Shown here: in pieces, positions 8,545 through 15,396 of the stretch
Position numbering within the stretch: position 1 is the first letter of the stretch
Layout of the letters: the number at the start of each line of letters is the position of its first letter
Assembly: GCA_009843785.1 (NCBI GenBank)
Contig: VYCT01000171.1
Coordinates: forward strand, 1-33,869
From: Candidatus Poribacteria bacterium
Lineage (GTDB): Bacteria > Poribacteria > WGA-4E > WGA-3G
DNA length: 33,869 bases
Reading direction: 5' to 3'
Made by a program: the position numbers and the translations under genes
Notes under the pieces: generated by a model
The model's input: the letters and a program-made list of their open reading frames with translations, nothing else
The model's database searches: none
What the model was told of the DNA's origin: nothing

Positions 8545-9753
8545 TTACGCCTCTGCATGATATACTAACTCGCTGCCGACAATTGTCGCAATCAGATTAA
8601 TTTCGCATTGTGCTGCGTTCCACTCAAAAAGGATTAGGTTTGTTTCTGATTCTACTTGTGCTTTCGCGTTGAGCAGATGCCTCGGTTGTAATGTGGCGAG
8701 CGACACTGCTTCTTTAAGTGATATGCCCGCAAATCGGACGCTGTTCTCGATGCCGCGTGCCAACTCAATGGCAGAACCGGCGAGATATTCAGTCCCGACT
8801 AAACGGACACACCGTTCTGATGTCAATTCTACGGATTTTCCGGCAAACTGATAGGTCCCGGGTTCCATGCCTGCCAGAGCGACCGCATCGCTGACGAGGA
8901 CACATCGATCCAGCGTCTTTGCCCGCATCATTGACTTGGCGACAGAAGGTGGCAGATGATGGCCATCGACGATAAGACTCGTCCAGAGGTTATCGGCACC
9001 GAGTTGTTCCCAGATATAGTTAGGGTGCCGCCGGATGCGTGCATGTGCCCCGTTGCCGAGGTGTGTTGACAGTTTCGCGCCAGCGTCAATTGCGGCTTGA
9101 ATATCATCTGCTGAAGCATTTGTATGCCCCAATGCGACGACAATGCCATTCACAACCAGTTTTTCGATAAACCGGATCGCACCCTTTTTCTCAGGGGCGA
9201 GGGTTACGATGGAGATTTGACCTTCGGCGATGTCCTGCCACCGCTGAAATTCGTCCCAATCTGGGTCTCTGACGTGTTCCAATGGGTGCGCGCCGCGCGG
9301 TCCGTCTTCAGCAGAGATGTAGGGTCCCTCAAGGTGAATCCCAAGCACAGAGTGAGCAACCAATGCGTCTGCTTTGCATGCTTCTACGATGGCACGCAGC
9401 GAATTGCAAATCGCGCCGAAAGAAGCGGTCACGACGGTTGGACACAAGAAACCGGTGCCGACTCGCCAGAGAGCACGTACCATCGCACAGACATCCTCCG
9501 GTGTAACGGTGGCAACATTGAGATCGAATCCTGCGAAGCCGTTCACCTGAATATCTATTGGTACCGGTGCGATCTGTATGGTGCTATCGGCAGCGGCCAC
9601 TTCATGAATTGACTGAACTCGGTCATTGACGATGGTAATTTCAACAGATGTATTATTGAAAAGGGTTTGTCCCCTATACACATGGTGCCCCTCTGGGGCT
9701 AAGTCAGTGATGCTCTCCGGACTGTTTTCTTGCAAGGAACGGCTCTTGGTCAT
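8545..9753 (-). CDS. nagA: N-acetylglucosamine-6-phosphate deacetylase
   Basis: NagA removes acetate from GlcNAc-6-P in amino-sugar salvage or cell-wall recycling. The 402-residue amidohydrolase shows the family landmarks in order: DIQVNGFAGFDLN, HLEGPYIS with the metal Glu, ALGHTNA with a metal His, STHLGNGAH with a second His, IVDGHHLPP, and VSDAVALAG with the catalytic Asp. The family HLFNAM motif is altered to HLGNGA, so a related amidohydrolase specificity is possible. ATG at 9753 is used; a TTG at 9756 is an alternative. A consensus promoter (9790-9818) lies directly upstream, touching the right end of the TnpB element. No nagB or transporter is nearby. Confidence 0.85.
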   Translation of the reverse strand: MTKSRSLQENSPESITDLAPEGHHVYRGQTLFNNTSVEITIVNDRVQSIHEVAAADSTIQIAPVPIDIQVNGFAGFDLNVATVTPEDVCAMVRALWRVGTGFLCPTVVTASFGAICNSLRAIVEACKADALVAHSVLGIHLEGPYISAEDGPRGAHPLEHVRDPDWDEFQRWQDIAEGQISIVTLAPEKKGAIRFIEKLVVNGIVVALGHTNASADDIQAAIDAGAKLSTHLGNGAHARIRRHPNYIWEQLGADNLWTSLIVDGHHLPPSVAKSMMRAKTLDRCVLVSDAVALAGMEPGTYQFAGKSVELTSERCVRLVGTEYLAGSAIELARGIENSVRFAGISLKEAVSLATLQPRHLLNAKAQVESETNLILFEWNAAQCEINLIATIVGSELVYHAEA

Positions 9754-9789
9754 CAATAAATACCTCTACAACGTTTGAATGCTATTCTT

Positions 9790-9818
9790 ATAATACCCGA
9801 AAACTGATTTATTGCCAA
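9790..9818 (-). promoter_or_regulatory. Sigma70-type promoter for nagA, abutting a TnpB element
   Basis: On the minus strand TTGGCA (9818-9813), a 17-bp spacer and TATTAT (9795-9790) form a near-consensus promoter. The -35 box begins 1-2 bp from the inferred transposon end at 9820, so the insertion left the promoter intact but removed its original upstream context. Confidence 0.6.
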
Positions 9819-9819
9819 G

Positions 9820-9910
9820 GTCAAGGCACCCACCGACTAAAGTCGGGGGCTTGTGCTTCGTAGCAGTTAGCGTTTCCGAGGAAACGTCTTACATCTGCTC
9901 CACAGAGGGA
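9820..9910 (-). ncRNA. Candidate omega RNA 3' portion of element 1
   Basis: TnpB guide RNAs overlap the 3' end of tnpB and run to the right end. Here GTGGAGCAGAYGTAAGACG is conserved with element 2 even though the reading frames end at different points, indicating RNA-level conservation. A hairpin CGTTTCC/GGAAACG (9886-9871), the shared string GAAGCACAAG and the terminal hairpin (9849-9829) follow. The guide would be the flank starting CTTGGCAATAAATCAG, which is the nagA promoter. The 5' limit is not determined. Confidence 0.6.
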
Positions 9911-11088
9911 CCACGAGCAGCCCTCAAGATATTTATCGCAGCGTTGATGTCTCTATCGTGGTGTGAGCCACATTCAGGACAGGTCCACTCCCTATCAGAA
10001 AGAGAAAGGTCTTTGTTGTGATACCCACAATCCGAACAAGGTTTTGTGGTAGGAGTCCATTGTCCAGCTTGAAGGAACTCACGCTTATGTTTGAAACACT
10101 TATACTTCAATATCTCAACAAACTGCCCAAAGGAAAGGTCGGAGACTTTGCGTCCCCAGAGACGCTTCATACCTCTAAGGTTGAGTTTCTCAGTAGCAAT
10201 AGCGTCAAACCTTCGGCACAAGTCTGTGGCAAGTTTCCAATGCCAATCTTTGCGTTGGTTGGAGATATGCCGGTAGAGTCTCGTGAGTTGACGAAGACAA
10301 CGCCACCAGTTATTGGAGCCTACAACCTTACGACTGAATGCTTTGTTAAGAGATCGAAGTGCTTTCAAGGACTGTTTCAAGAATTCTGGCGATTGTATCT
10401 TCTCGCCTGTAGAAAGTGTTAAAAATGCGGCTTTCATACCGGATTTGGTCTGGGAATAGACCAAATCCATTCCTTGTATTACATTGTCTGCCCCAACGCT
10501 TTCACCTGTTGCGGGTAAGACCTCTTTAGAAACATCATCTATAACAACATAGAGCCAATAGGTGCCGACAGCATCGCGAAGGATTTGGATATAGCAAACA
10601 TTACCTTTCCAATCACGATGCTGATGAAAAGAAAACCAACGTTTGTTGAACTTGAAGGACTGCGAAGGTTCATCCCATTCTTTAAAAGAGATACGGACAC
10701 CACCTTCTTCAAGAAGATAAGCGGATTGAAACTTCGCAGAACGGTATTTACCACGCTTCTTGTGTTTCGGACGACCGAACTTAGGAACATCAAAGAAGTT
10801 TTCAAAGGAAAGATGGATACGAATAATCACAGCATCAAGAGTGTCGCGGGGTATCCATGTCCAATGCTTATGGGTGCGTTCAAGTAACTTCGTCAGATGT
10901 GGCTGCAAACGATAACGACCCGCATACTTGCCGTATCTGCGATAGTATCGGTTCTCAAGTTTGAGAAAGTGATTGTGGACATCACACAAGTCGTCAAGCA
11001 TATTGCCGAGACGCATGTTCTGAGGATGCTCGCGTATCTGATATTTATACGTGCGGCGACGTTGTTTCTTTTTTCGTTTCTTTTTCAT
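9889..11088 (-). CDS. tnpB: TnpB, RNA-guided endonuclease of IS605-type element
   Basis: The 399-residue protein is a full-length TnpB-family nuclease, ancestor-like to Cas12. RuvC residues are visible: D208 in IQGMDLV, E300 in IATEKLNL and D380 in HDRDINAA. The zinc ribbon is C351-x2-C354 and C370-x2-C373. The N-terminus is very basic (KKKRKKKQRRR). All catalytic positions are present, so it is probably active rather than a repressor-type derivative. An in-frame TGA lies three codons before the ATG, which fixes the start. No canonical Shine-Dalgarno site lies within 12 nt of the start; the upstream region is the structured leader. Confidence 0.92.
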   Translation of the reverse strand: MKKKRKKKQRRRTYKYQIREHPQNMRLGNMLDDLCDVHNHFLKLENRYYRRYGKYAGRYRLQPHLTKLLERTHKHWTWIPRDTLDAVIIRIHLSFENFFDVPKFGRPKHKKRGKYRSAKFQSAYLLEEGGVRISFKEWDEPSQSFKFNKRWFSFHQHRDWKGNVCYIQILRDAVGTYWLYVVIDDVSKEVLPATGESVGADNVIQGMDLVYSQTKSGMKAAFLTLSTGEKIQSPEFLKQSLKALRSLNKAFSRKVVGSNNWWRCLRQLTRLYRHISNQRKDWHWKLATDLCRRFDAIATEKLNLRGMKRLWGRKVSDLSFGQFVEILKYKCFKHKREFLQAGQWTPTTKPCSDCGYHNKDLSLSDREWTCPECGSHHDRDINAAINILRAARGPSVEQM

Positions 11089-11098
11089 TGGGTTTCAC

Positions 11099-11180
11099 GT
11101 ATCACGCTTTTAACCCCTAACAAGTGGGAGGCAAGTCAATTGCTAAGTAGCAACTCTTGTTAGACTTGCCAACGTGATAC
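11099..11180 (-). ncRNA. Pseudoknotted 5' leader of tnpB copy 1
   Basis: On the minus strand an outer stem GTATCACG (11180-11173) pairs with CGTGATAC (11106-11099). Inside, GGCAAGTC (11170-11163) pairs with GACTTGCC (11137-11130), TAACAAG (11162-11156) pairs with CTTGTTA (11124-11118), and TTGCT (11153-11149) pairs with AGCAA (11144-11140). The order A-B-hairpin-A'-B' is a pseudoknot. The junction GGGGTTAAAAG follows B'. The structure begins at the predicted transcript start and ends 10 nt before the ATG. The same topology with different stem sequences occurs before tnpB copy 2. Confidence 0.75.
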
Positions 11181-11184
11181 ATAT

Positions 11185-11213
11185 ATTATACCATATCTTG
11201 ATAGAAACGTCAA
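11185..11213 (-). promoter_or_regulatory. Sigma70-type promoter of tnpB copy 1
   Basis: TTGACG (11213-11208), a 17-bp spacer and TATAAT (11190-11185) on the minus strand. The expected start is near 11178, inside the 5' strand of the leader's outer stem. Confidence 0.8.
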
Positions 11214-11233
11214 AAAAAATAGGAAAATAAGAG

Positions 11234-11275
11234 CGGGCATTCCTCTCCAAGCTAAAGCATGGGGTCTCCTGCCCG
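11234..11275 (-). repeat. Left-end hairpin of TnpB element 1
   Basis: CGGGCA (11275-11270) pairs with TGCCCG (11239-11234), enclosing an imperfect inner stem around CCCCATGC-TTTA-GCTTGGAG. It is the subterminal hairpin expected for Y1-transposase recognition and corresponds to 12853-12895 in element 2. The remaining 130 bp up to the aldo/keto reductase start hold no gene and no convincing promoter. Confidence 0.6.
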
Positions 11276-11411
11276 AAGATTGATGAGAAAAAAGTTGCAT
11301 TTTTTGCTGGAATTCGGTTAAAGTATATTAAAGGACATCTGAACCAGTTTATAAAATCATAGTCACACAAGCATCTGTTGAAGAAACCAACGATTAGATG
11401 TGGAGGGTACC

Positions 11412-12194
11412 ATGGAATATTTAGCATACGGAAAAACGGGTTTAGAAATCTCACGGCTCTGTTTCGGTGCAGGACGAATCAAGGACACTTGCGATACCAT
11501 TGAAGCGGGTAGCAAACTGATTTTGAAGGCACTTGACGAAGGCGTTACCTTCTGGGATACCGCCGAAGGGTACGGGACGCAACCACACCTTGGGGAGGCT
11601 ATTCGCCAGATTCGTAGAGAAGAGGTTGTCATTCAGACGAAAACTGCCGTGAAAAATTACGATAGTGCCTCTAATAGTATTGAGAAGGCGCTGCGCGAGC
11701 TGCAGACCGGGTATGTGGATGTTATGTTGCTGCACGCAATAGCTTCACCGGAGGACTTGGCCGCGCGGGAGCGTGAGGGTGTGCTTGATGCATTCCGAGA
11801 GGCGAAAGCTGCCGGGAAAATCCGAGTCATTGGCTGCTCAACGCATACCTATACCGGTCCTGTGATGGATGCGGTGATAGACCACCCTGAAATTGAGGTT
11901 ATCCTGACGACAGCGAATAAACAAGGTAGAATGTTAGAGGGGGGTTCGATTGACCGGCATCTGGAATACATCCAACGTGCGTATGATACAGGAAAAGGTA
12001 TTAGTATCATGAAGGTTGTCGTAGCTGGTGGTATTCCAGAGGCAGATATGCCGGAATGGATCGAGTGGGGTTTCAACCTCGAGACGGCACATGCGATCAA
12101 TCTCGGTATGACGAATTACCCGCATATTACGTTAGATGTTGGGCTCGCACGTGCGAGTGCAAGGCGACGTTTGATACAACGCAAAGCGGCGTAA
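11412..12194 (+). CDS. Aldo/keto reductase family oxidoreductase
   Basis: The 260-residue NADPH-dependent TIM-barrel reductase is somewhat shorter than typical members (about 280-320). The catalytic tetrad is visible: Asp and Tyr in FWDTAEGYGTQ, Lys in VIQTKT, and His in VMLLHAI. It starts with the typical MEYLAYGKTGLEISRLCFG. ATG at 11412 is preceded by GGAGGG (11402-11407), so the in-frame GTG at 11400 is rejected. The C-terminal cofactor region is reduced, ending after NLGMTNYPH and a basic tail. It is isolated between the two TnpB elements; the substrate is unknown. Confidence 0.85.
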   Translation: MEYLAYGKTGLEISRLCFGAGRIKDTCDTIEAGSKLILKALDEGVTFWDTAEGYGTQPHLGEAIRQIRREEVVIQTKTAVKNYDSASNSIEKALRELQTGYVDVMLLHAIASPEDLAAREREGVLDAFREAKAAGKIRVIGCSTHTYTGPVMDAVIDHPEIEVILTTANKQGRMLEGGSIDRHLEYIQRAYDTGKGISIMKVVVAGGIPEADMPEWIEWGFNLETAHAINLGMTNYPHITLDVGLARASARRRLIQRKAA

Positions 12195-12212
12195 TTCATC
12201 TCTTGTGGGAAG

Positions 12213-12281
12213 GCTTTGTAACTCTGACGTTTTCATCATCTATCTTTTCTGGGCGGGGTTTGTAACCCCGATGTTTTCATA
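12213..12281. repeat. Two 25-bp direct units, one a perfect GGGGTT/AACCCC hairpin
   Basis: Units at 12213-12237 and 12257-12281 share a 'TTTGTAAC..' core and end GACG/GATG-TTTTCAT. The second forms GGGGTT (12256-12261), TGT, AACCCC (12265-12270). It belongs to the stem-ACA-stem-TCCTAC family seen at 17603, 21661 and 32580, here in reverse orientation. Confidence 0.5.
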
Positions 12282-12285
12282 GGGT

Positions 12286-12798
12286 ATGAAACAACTACGC
12301 GGCAAGCCGCTCAAAGATTTTCTGAAGCAGTCGGAGCTACCAGAGAAGGAACTGATTTTTATCCTACAAGACGTGCAGGACCCCGTCAACGTCGGTTCAG
12401 CATTTCGAATAGCGGATGCGTGCCGCGTCAAAGAACTGATCCTAACCGGCATCAGTGCGCAACCGCCTCACCCGCTTGTCCGCAAAGTTGCGCGAGGCAA
12501 GCATCGACGGGTAAAATGGCGGTATGTAGAGCAGGCGGCAGACGCTCTCGTATCACTCAAAGCGGATGGCTATACGGGTTGTGCCTTGGAGGTTACCGCG
12601 CAGTCAGTCCGCTACGATGCAGTAGACTATCCTGATAAAATCTGCCTTGTTGTAGGACACGAAGACCATGGCGTAACGAAACGGACGCTTGCTGCCTGCG
12701 ATATGGTCGTTTTCCTTCCGATGTATGGGGCAGGGGCATCGCTGAACGTCCATGTTTCGTTGGGTATTGCTGCCTATCATATCTTGCACCGTTTTTAA
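12286..12798 (+). CDS. TrmH/SpoU family RNA 2'-O-methyltransferase
   Basis: The 170-residue protein is a minimal SPOUT-class methyltransferase lacking an N-terminal substrate-binding domain, like short TrmL/TrmH relatives. Family motifs are in order: motif 1 DPVNVGSAFRIADA, motif 2 CLVVGHEDHGV, motif 3 VVFLPMYGAGASLNVHVSLG. These form the knotted SAM site. It probably 2'-O-methylates a tRNA or rRNA position. The start ATG at 12286 follows only a weak AGGG. It reads into a repeat fragment and TnpB element 2. Confidence 0.88.
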   Translation: MKQLRGKPLKDFLKQSELPEKELIFILQDVQDPVNVGSAFRIADACRVKELILTGISAQPPHPLVRKVARGKHRRVKWRYVEQAADALVSLKADGYTGCALEVTAQSVRYDAVDYPDKICLVVGHEDHGVTKRTLAACDMVVFLPMYGAGASLNVHVSLGIAAYHILHRF

Positions 12799-12838
12799 TA
12801 GTTATCAGTTTTCGGTTTTCGGTTTTCAGTTAAGAGGT
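12799..12838. repeat. Fragment of a dispersed TAGTT(A/G)TCAG repeat
   Basis: It begins TAGTTATCAG, has two tandem TTTTCGG units and ends GTTAAGAGG. The same strings occur in inverted form in the 27045-27167 repeat and partly at 33799-33850. Element 2 begins a few bases downstream, so it may have inserted in or beside a copy. Confidence 0.45.
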
Positions 12839-12852
12839 CTTAGCATAATCTT

Positions 12853-12895
12853 CGGTGTCAACCCCCCGTCCTTTAGGGCGGGGATGTAGACACCG
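12853..12895 (+). repeat. Left-end hairpin of TnpB element 2
   Basis: CGGTGTC (12853-12859) pairs with GACACCG (12889-12895), enclosing an inner stem CCCCGTCC/GGGCGGGG with a TTTA-type loop. The pairs differ from those in element 1 (CGGGCA/TGCCCG), but the form is the same. Confidence 0.65.
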
Positions 12896-12919
12896 CCTAT
12901 AGTTGTGTGAAAAAAAGGT

Positions 12920-12949
12920 TTGACAAATGTGGTAAAAATATAGTATAAT
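12920..12949 (+). promoter_or_regulatory. Sigma70-type promoter of tnpB copy 2
   Basis: TTGACA (12920-12925), an 18-bp spacer and TATAAT (12944-12949). The expected start is near 12956, at the first base of the leader's outer stem. Confidence 0.8.
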
Positions 12950-12956
12950 TAATACT

Positions 12957-13036
12957 ATCACACTGGCAAACATTACCAGCGCCACTGCTTGGTGGCGTGT
13001 TTGCCAACCCACTGGTAAGGGGTTAAAAGGTGTGAT
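12957..13036 (+). ncRNA. Pseudoknotted 5' leader of tnpB copy 2
   Basis: Outer stem ATCACAC (12957-12963) with GTGTGAT (13030-13036). Stem A: GGCAAAC (12965-12971) with GTTTGCC (12999-13005). Stem B: TTACCAG (12973-12979) with CTGGTAA (13012-13018). Inner hairpin: CGCCAC (12980-12985) with GTGGCG (12992-12997). The order A-B-hairpin-A'-B' is a pseudoknot, followed by GGGGTTAAAAG, which is identical to copy 1. It ends 12 nt before the tnpB ATG. Confidence 0.75.
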
Positions 13037-13048
13037 GTGTGATATTCC

Positions 13049-14185
13049 ATGAGAAAATCTTACAAGTTCAAGCTTCAGAACCAATCTAACACGATAAAGA
13101 TTGCCAATATGATTGACGATATGTGGCAGATTCACGTGCATATCATGCTGCTTGATCGTCGGTATTACCGTATTTATGGTAAAAATGTGTCTATTTCTCG
13201 TTTGAAGCAACACATTACCGAACTGAAAAAGCGAACGAAACCGCACTGGGCAGACTTACCGAGTCAGGTTGTTCAAGACGTTGTATTGCGTTACGGCAAG
13301 TCGCGAGATGCTTTTTTTGATAACATCAAAGACCGCAAATCTGGTAAAACAACGCGTAAAGTGGGTTTCCCTAAGATTAAGCCACGCCATAAATACAACT
13401 CCCTAACATTTACACAAGCCGGGTACACACTTGAAGATAATCGTATCAAAATCAACTGTATAGATACATGGTTCTCTATACATAAACACCGTGAAATTCA
13501 AGGTATTATCAAGACGATCACCATCAAACGAGACAGGTGTGGTGATTATTGGATATGCTTTTCGTGCGATAATGTTGACGATTCCGACCCCAAGCCTATG
13601 ACGGGTAAGAGTGCAGGGTTTGACTACGGAAACAAAACATTACTCACAAGCGACACAGGCCGTAAAATAGAATCACCAGAGTTTTTGAACCAATCACTGA
13701 AAGTATTACGGTCTCTCTCTAAGGCATTAAGTCGTAAGGTTAAAGGTTCGGGCAATTGGTATCGTGCGTGTCGTGCTTTAGCAAGGCACTATCGGAAAAT
13801 ATCACGACAACGGCTTGATTGGCAATGGAAACTATCTACCGAACTTTGCACAGAGTTTGATATACTGATTTTCGAGACGCTGAACCTTGACGGTATGAAA
13901 CGCTTGTGGGGGCGTAAAGTCTCTGACAATGCTTTCTACCAACTCCTTGAGATAATAGAACAGAAATGTGCGAAACATGGTAAAACGTTTCATAAAATCA
14001 ATATGTGGACTGCGACAACGAAACCTTGCAGTGATTGTGACTATCCTAACAAAGGACTCTCTCTTTCAGATCGGCAGTGGACATGTCCCGAATGTGGCTC
14101 ACACCACGATAGAGACGTAAACGCTGCGAGGAACATCAAACGGGCAGGCTTGGCTGCCCTAAGTGGAGCAGACGTAAGACGGTGA
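13049..14185 (+). CDS. tnpB: TnpB, RNA-guided endonuclease of IS605-type element
   Basis: The 378-residue TnpB homologue has an intact catalytic set: D192 in AGFDYGN, E276 in LIFETLNL and D356 in HDRDVNAA. The zinc ribbon is C327-x2-C330 and C346-x2-C349. It resembles copy 1 strongly in the second half (SPEFL.QSLK.LRSL, MKRLWGRKVSD, LSLSDR.WTCPECGSHHDRD) and much less in the first 190 residues. An in-frame TGA three codons upstream fixes the ATG at 13049, as in copy 1. No canonical ribosome site lies close to the start; the nearest purine run (AGGGG) is inside the leader structure. Confidence 0.92.
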   Translation: MRKSYKFKLQNQSNTIKIANMIDDMWQIHVHIMLLDRRYYRIYGKNVSISRLKQHITELKKRTKPHWADLPSQVVQDVVLRYGKSRDAFFDNIKDRKSGKTTRKVGFPKIKPRHKYNSLTFTQAGYTLEDNRIKINCIDTWFSIHKHREIQGIIKTITIKRDRCGDYWICFSCDNVDDSDPKPMTGKSAGFDYGNKTLLTSDTGRKIESPEFLNQSLKVLRSLSKALSRKVKGSGNWYRACRALARHYRKISRQRLDWQWKLSTELCTEFDILIFETLNLDGMKRLWGRKVSDNAFYQLLEIIEQKCAKHGKTFHKINMWTATTKPCSDCDYPNKGLSLSDRQWTCPECGSHHDRDVNAARNIKRAGLAALSGADVRR

Positions 14186-14254
14186 ACTCCTTAGAGTGAC
14201 CCGCTGACTGCGAGGAAGCACAAGTCCCTACCTTTAGGTAGTGGGTACCCTGAC
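14165..14254 (+). ncRNA. Candidate omega RNA 3' portion of element 2
   Basis: GTGGAGCAGACGTAAGACG matches copy 1 across the gene end. A hairpin GGT..ACTC/GAGT..ACC (14181-14201) straddles the stop codon. GAAGCACAAG (14215-14224) and the terminal hairpin (14226-14246) follow. The guide would be the flank starting TCAGAGAACGACGATTGG, upstream of the dehydrogenase gene. Confidence 0.6.
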
Positions 14255-14310
14255 TCAGAGAACGACGATTGGCTCGTTGGGTCAATCGTAACGAGGTCCA
14301 TAGTTAAAAA

Positions 14311-15384
14311 ATGCCGAAAACGATGCGCGCGATTATGTGTCGCGAACCGTGGGATTATCGTCTGGAAGAGGTTCCGATGCCGGAGGCGGGTCCGGGTGAA
14401 GTGGTTATTAAGGTAGACGCGTGCGGTGTGTGCGCGAGCGATATCAAGTGCTACACAGGCGCGCCGCTTTTCTGGGGCGACGAACACCGCAAGCCGTACG
14501 TGGAAGCACCCGTCATCGCTGGTCATGAATTTGTTGGTGAAGTCGTAGTGCTCGGTCCGGGAGCAGGCGAGAAATACAATCTCGAAATCGGTGACCGTGC
14601 CATCGCGGAGCAGATCGTTCCGTGTTGGGAGTGTCGGTATTGCCGAACAGGAAAATATTGGCTCTGCCAAGTCCACAATATCTACGGGTTCCAACCGGTT
14701 GTCAACGGTGGTATGGCGGACTATATGAAGTTTCCGGAACGTTCGCTTGTCTACAAGGTCCCCTCCGAGATTCCGATAGCGAATGCAGCGGTGATTGAAC
14801 CGCTCGCCTGTTCTATCCACGCCGTGCAGCGCGGCAACATTGAGTTTGGTGATGTTGTCGTGGTTGCAGGTGCAGGAACGCTCGGTCTCGGTATGATTGG
14901 CGCGGCGAAGTTGAAAAATCCGGGTGTGCTGATTGCTATTGATTTGATGCCTAACCGGTTAGAGGTTGCCAAGAAGTTGGGCGCGGATATTGGGATGAAC
15001 CCATCGGAAACGGATGCTGTTCAAGAGGTGTTGGATTTGACGGAAGGGTACGGATGTGATGTCTATATTGAAGCGACGGGGCATCCGAAGGCGGTTGAAC
15101 AGGGACTTCATATGATTCGGAAGGCAGGCACCTTTGTCGAATTTAGCGTAATGCGGGAGCCGGTGACTGTGGATTGGACAATCATTGGCGACACAAAAGA
15201 ACTGAATATCCACGGCTCACACTTGGGACCCTATGCGTATCCGCTGGCGATTGATTATATCCACCGCGGTTTAATCGATGTAAGTCATATTGTGACACAT
15301 CAGTTGCCGTTGGAGGATTATCTGACAGGGTTTGAGATGGTTCAGAAAGGTTCGGATTCGATTAAAGTGCAGCTGGTGCCTTGA
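14311..15384 (+). CDS. Zinc alcohol dehydrogenase, erythritol/L-threitol dehydrogenase type
   Basis: This 357-residue MDR dehydrogenase retains both zinc sites. The catalytic residues are C41 in GVCASD and H72-E73 in AGHEFVG. The structural site is C105, C108, C111 and C119 in PCWECRYCRTGKYWLC. The Rossmann motif is AGAGTLGLG. Features such as CYTGAPLFWGDEHR, NGGMADYMKFP and GSHLGPYAYPLAIDY are those I associate with erythritol/L-threitol dehydrogenases; that subtype call rests on memory of the family. It lies just after TnpB element 2, with GAGG at 14293-14296, and 12 bp before an enolase-superfamily gene, suggesting a polyol-acid pathway. Confidence 0.82.
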   Translation: MPKTMRAIMCREPWDYRLEEVPMPEAGPGEVVIKVDACGVCASDIKCYTGAPLFWGDEHRKPYVEAPVIAGHEFVGEVVVLGPGAGEKYNLEIGDRAIAEQIVPCWECRYCRTGKYWLCQVHNIYGFQPVVNGGMADYMKFPERSLVYKVPSEIPIANAAVIEPLACSIHAVQRGNIEFGDVVVVAGAGTLGLGMIGAAKLKNPGVLIAIDLMPNRLEVAKKLGADIGMNPSETDAVQEVLDLTEGYGCDVYIEATGHPKAVEQGLHMIRKAGTFVEFSVMREPVTVDWTIIGDTKELNIHGSHLGPYAYPLAIDYIHRGLIDVSHIVTHQLPLEDYLTGFEMVQKGSDSIKVQLVP

Positions 15385-15396
15385 GGGTAATAACAG

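Larger units (their letters stand above)
9820..11281 (-). mobile_element. TnpB-only IS200/IS605-type element (copy 1)
   Basis: The element is read on the minus strand. The left-end imperfect hairpin (11275-11234; CGGGCA pairing with TGCCCG) follows AATCTT. Then come a promoter, a structured leader, tnpB, and a right-end hairpin (9849-9829) ending ...CCTTGAC at 9820. No tnpA is present, so mobilisation would need a Y1 transposase in trans. Order and terminal hairpins match copy 2 at 12846-14254. Exact boundaries are inferred by comparing the two copies. Confidence 0.8.
12846..14254 (+). mobile_element. TnpB-only IS200/IS605-type element (copy 2)
   Basis: It has the same architecture as copy 1. 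AATCTT is followed by a left-end hairpin (12853-12895), a promoter, a pseudoknotted leader, tnpB, an omega-RNA-like tail and a right-end hairpin (14226-14246) ending ...CCCTGAC at 14254. There is no tnpA. The two copies are in opposite orientation and clearly diverged, so they are separate insertions rather than a recent duplication. Confidence 0.8.

Noticed and set aside
11276-11285. TTGAT beside element 1 as an ISDra2-type target
   Set aside because: TTGAT is present on the plus strand only, the wrong strand for this element, and it is absent at element 2.
11099-13036. HDV-like self-cleaving ribozyme for the tnpB leader
   Set aside because: The strand order A-B-hairpin-A'-B' is HDV-like and stem A begins GG, but there is no P4, the hairpin has five or six pairs instead of three, and I see no L3/J pairing or catalytic J4/2 pattern. 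It stays an alternative to test, not a call.
9889-14185. TnpB copies as nuclease-dead repressors
   Set aside because: All RuvC residues (D208/E300/D380 and D192/E276/D356) and the zinc-ribbon cysteines are present in both.
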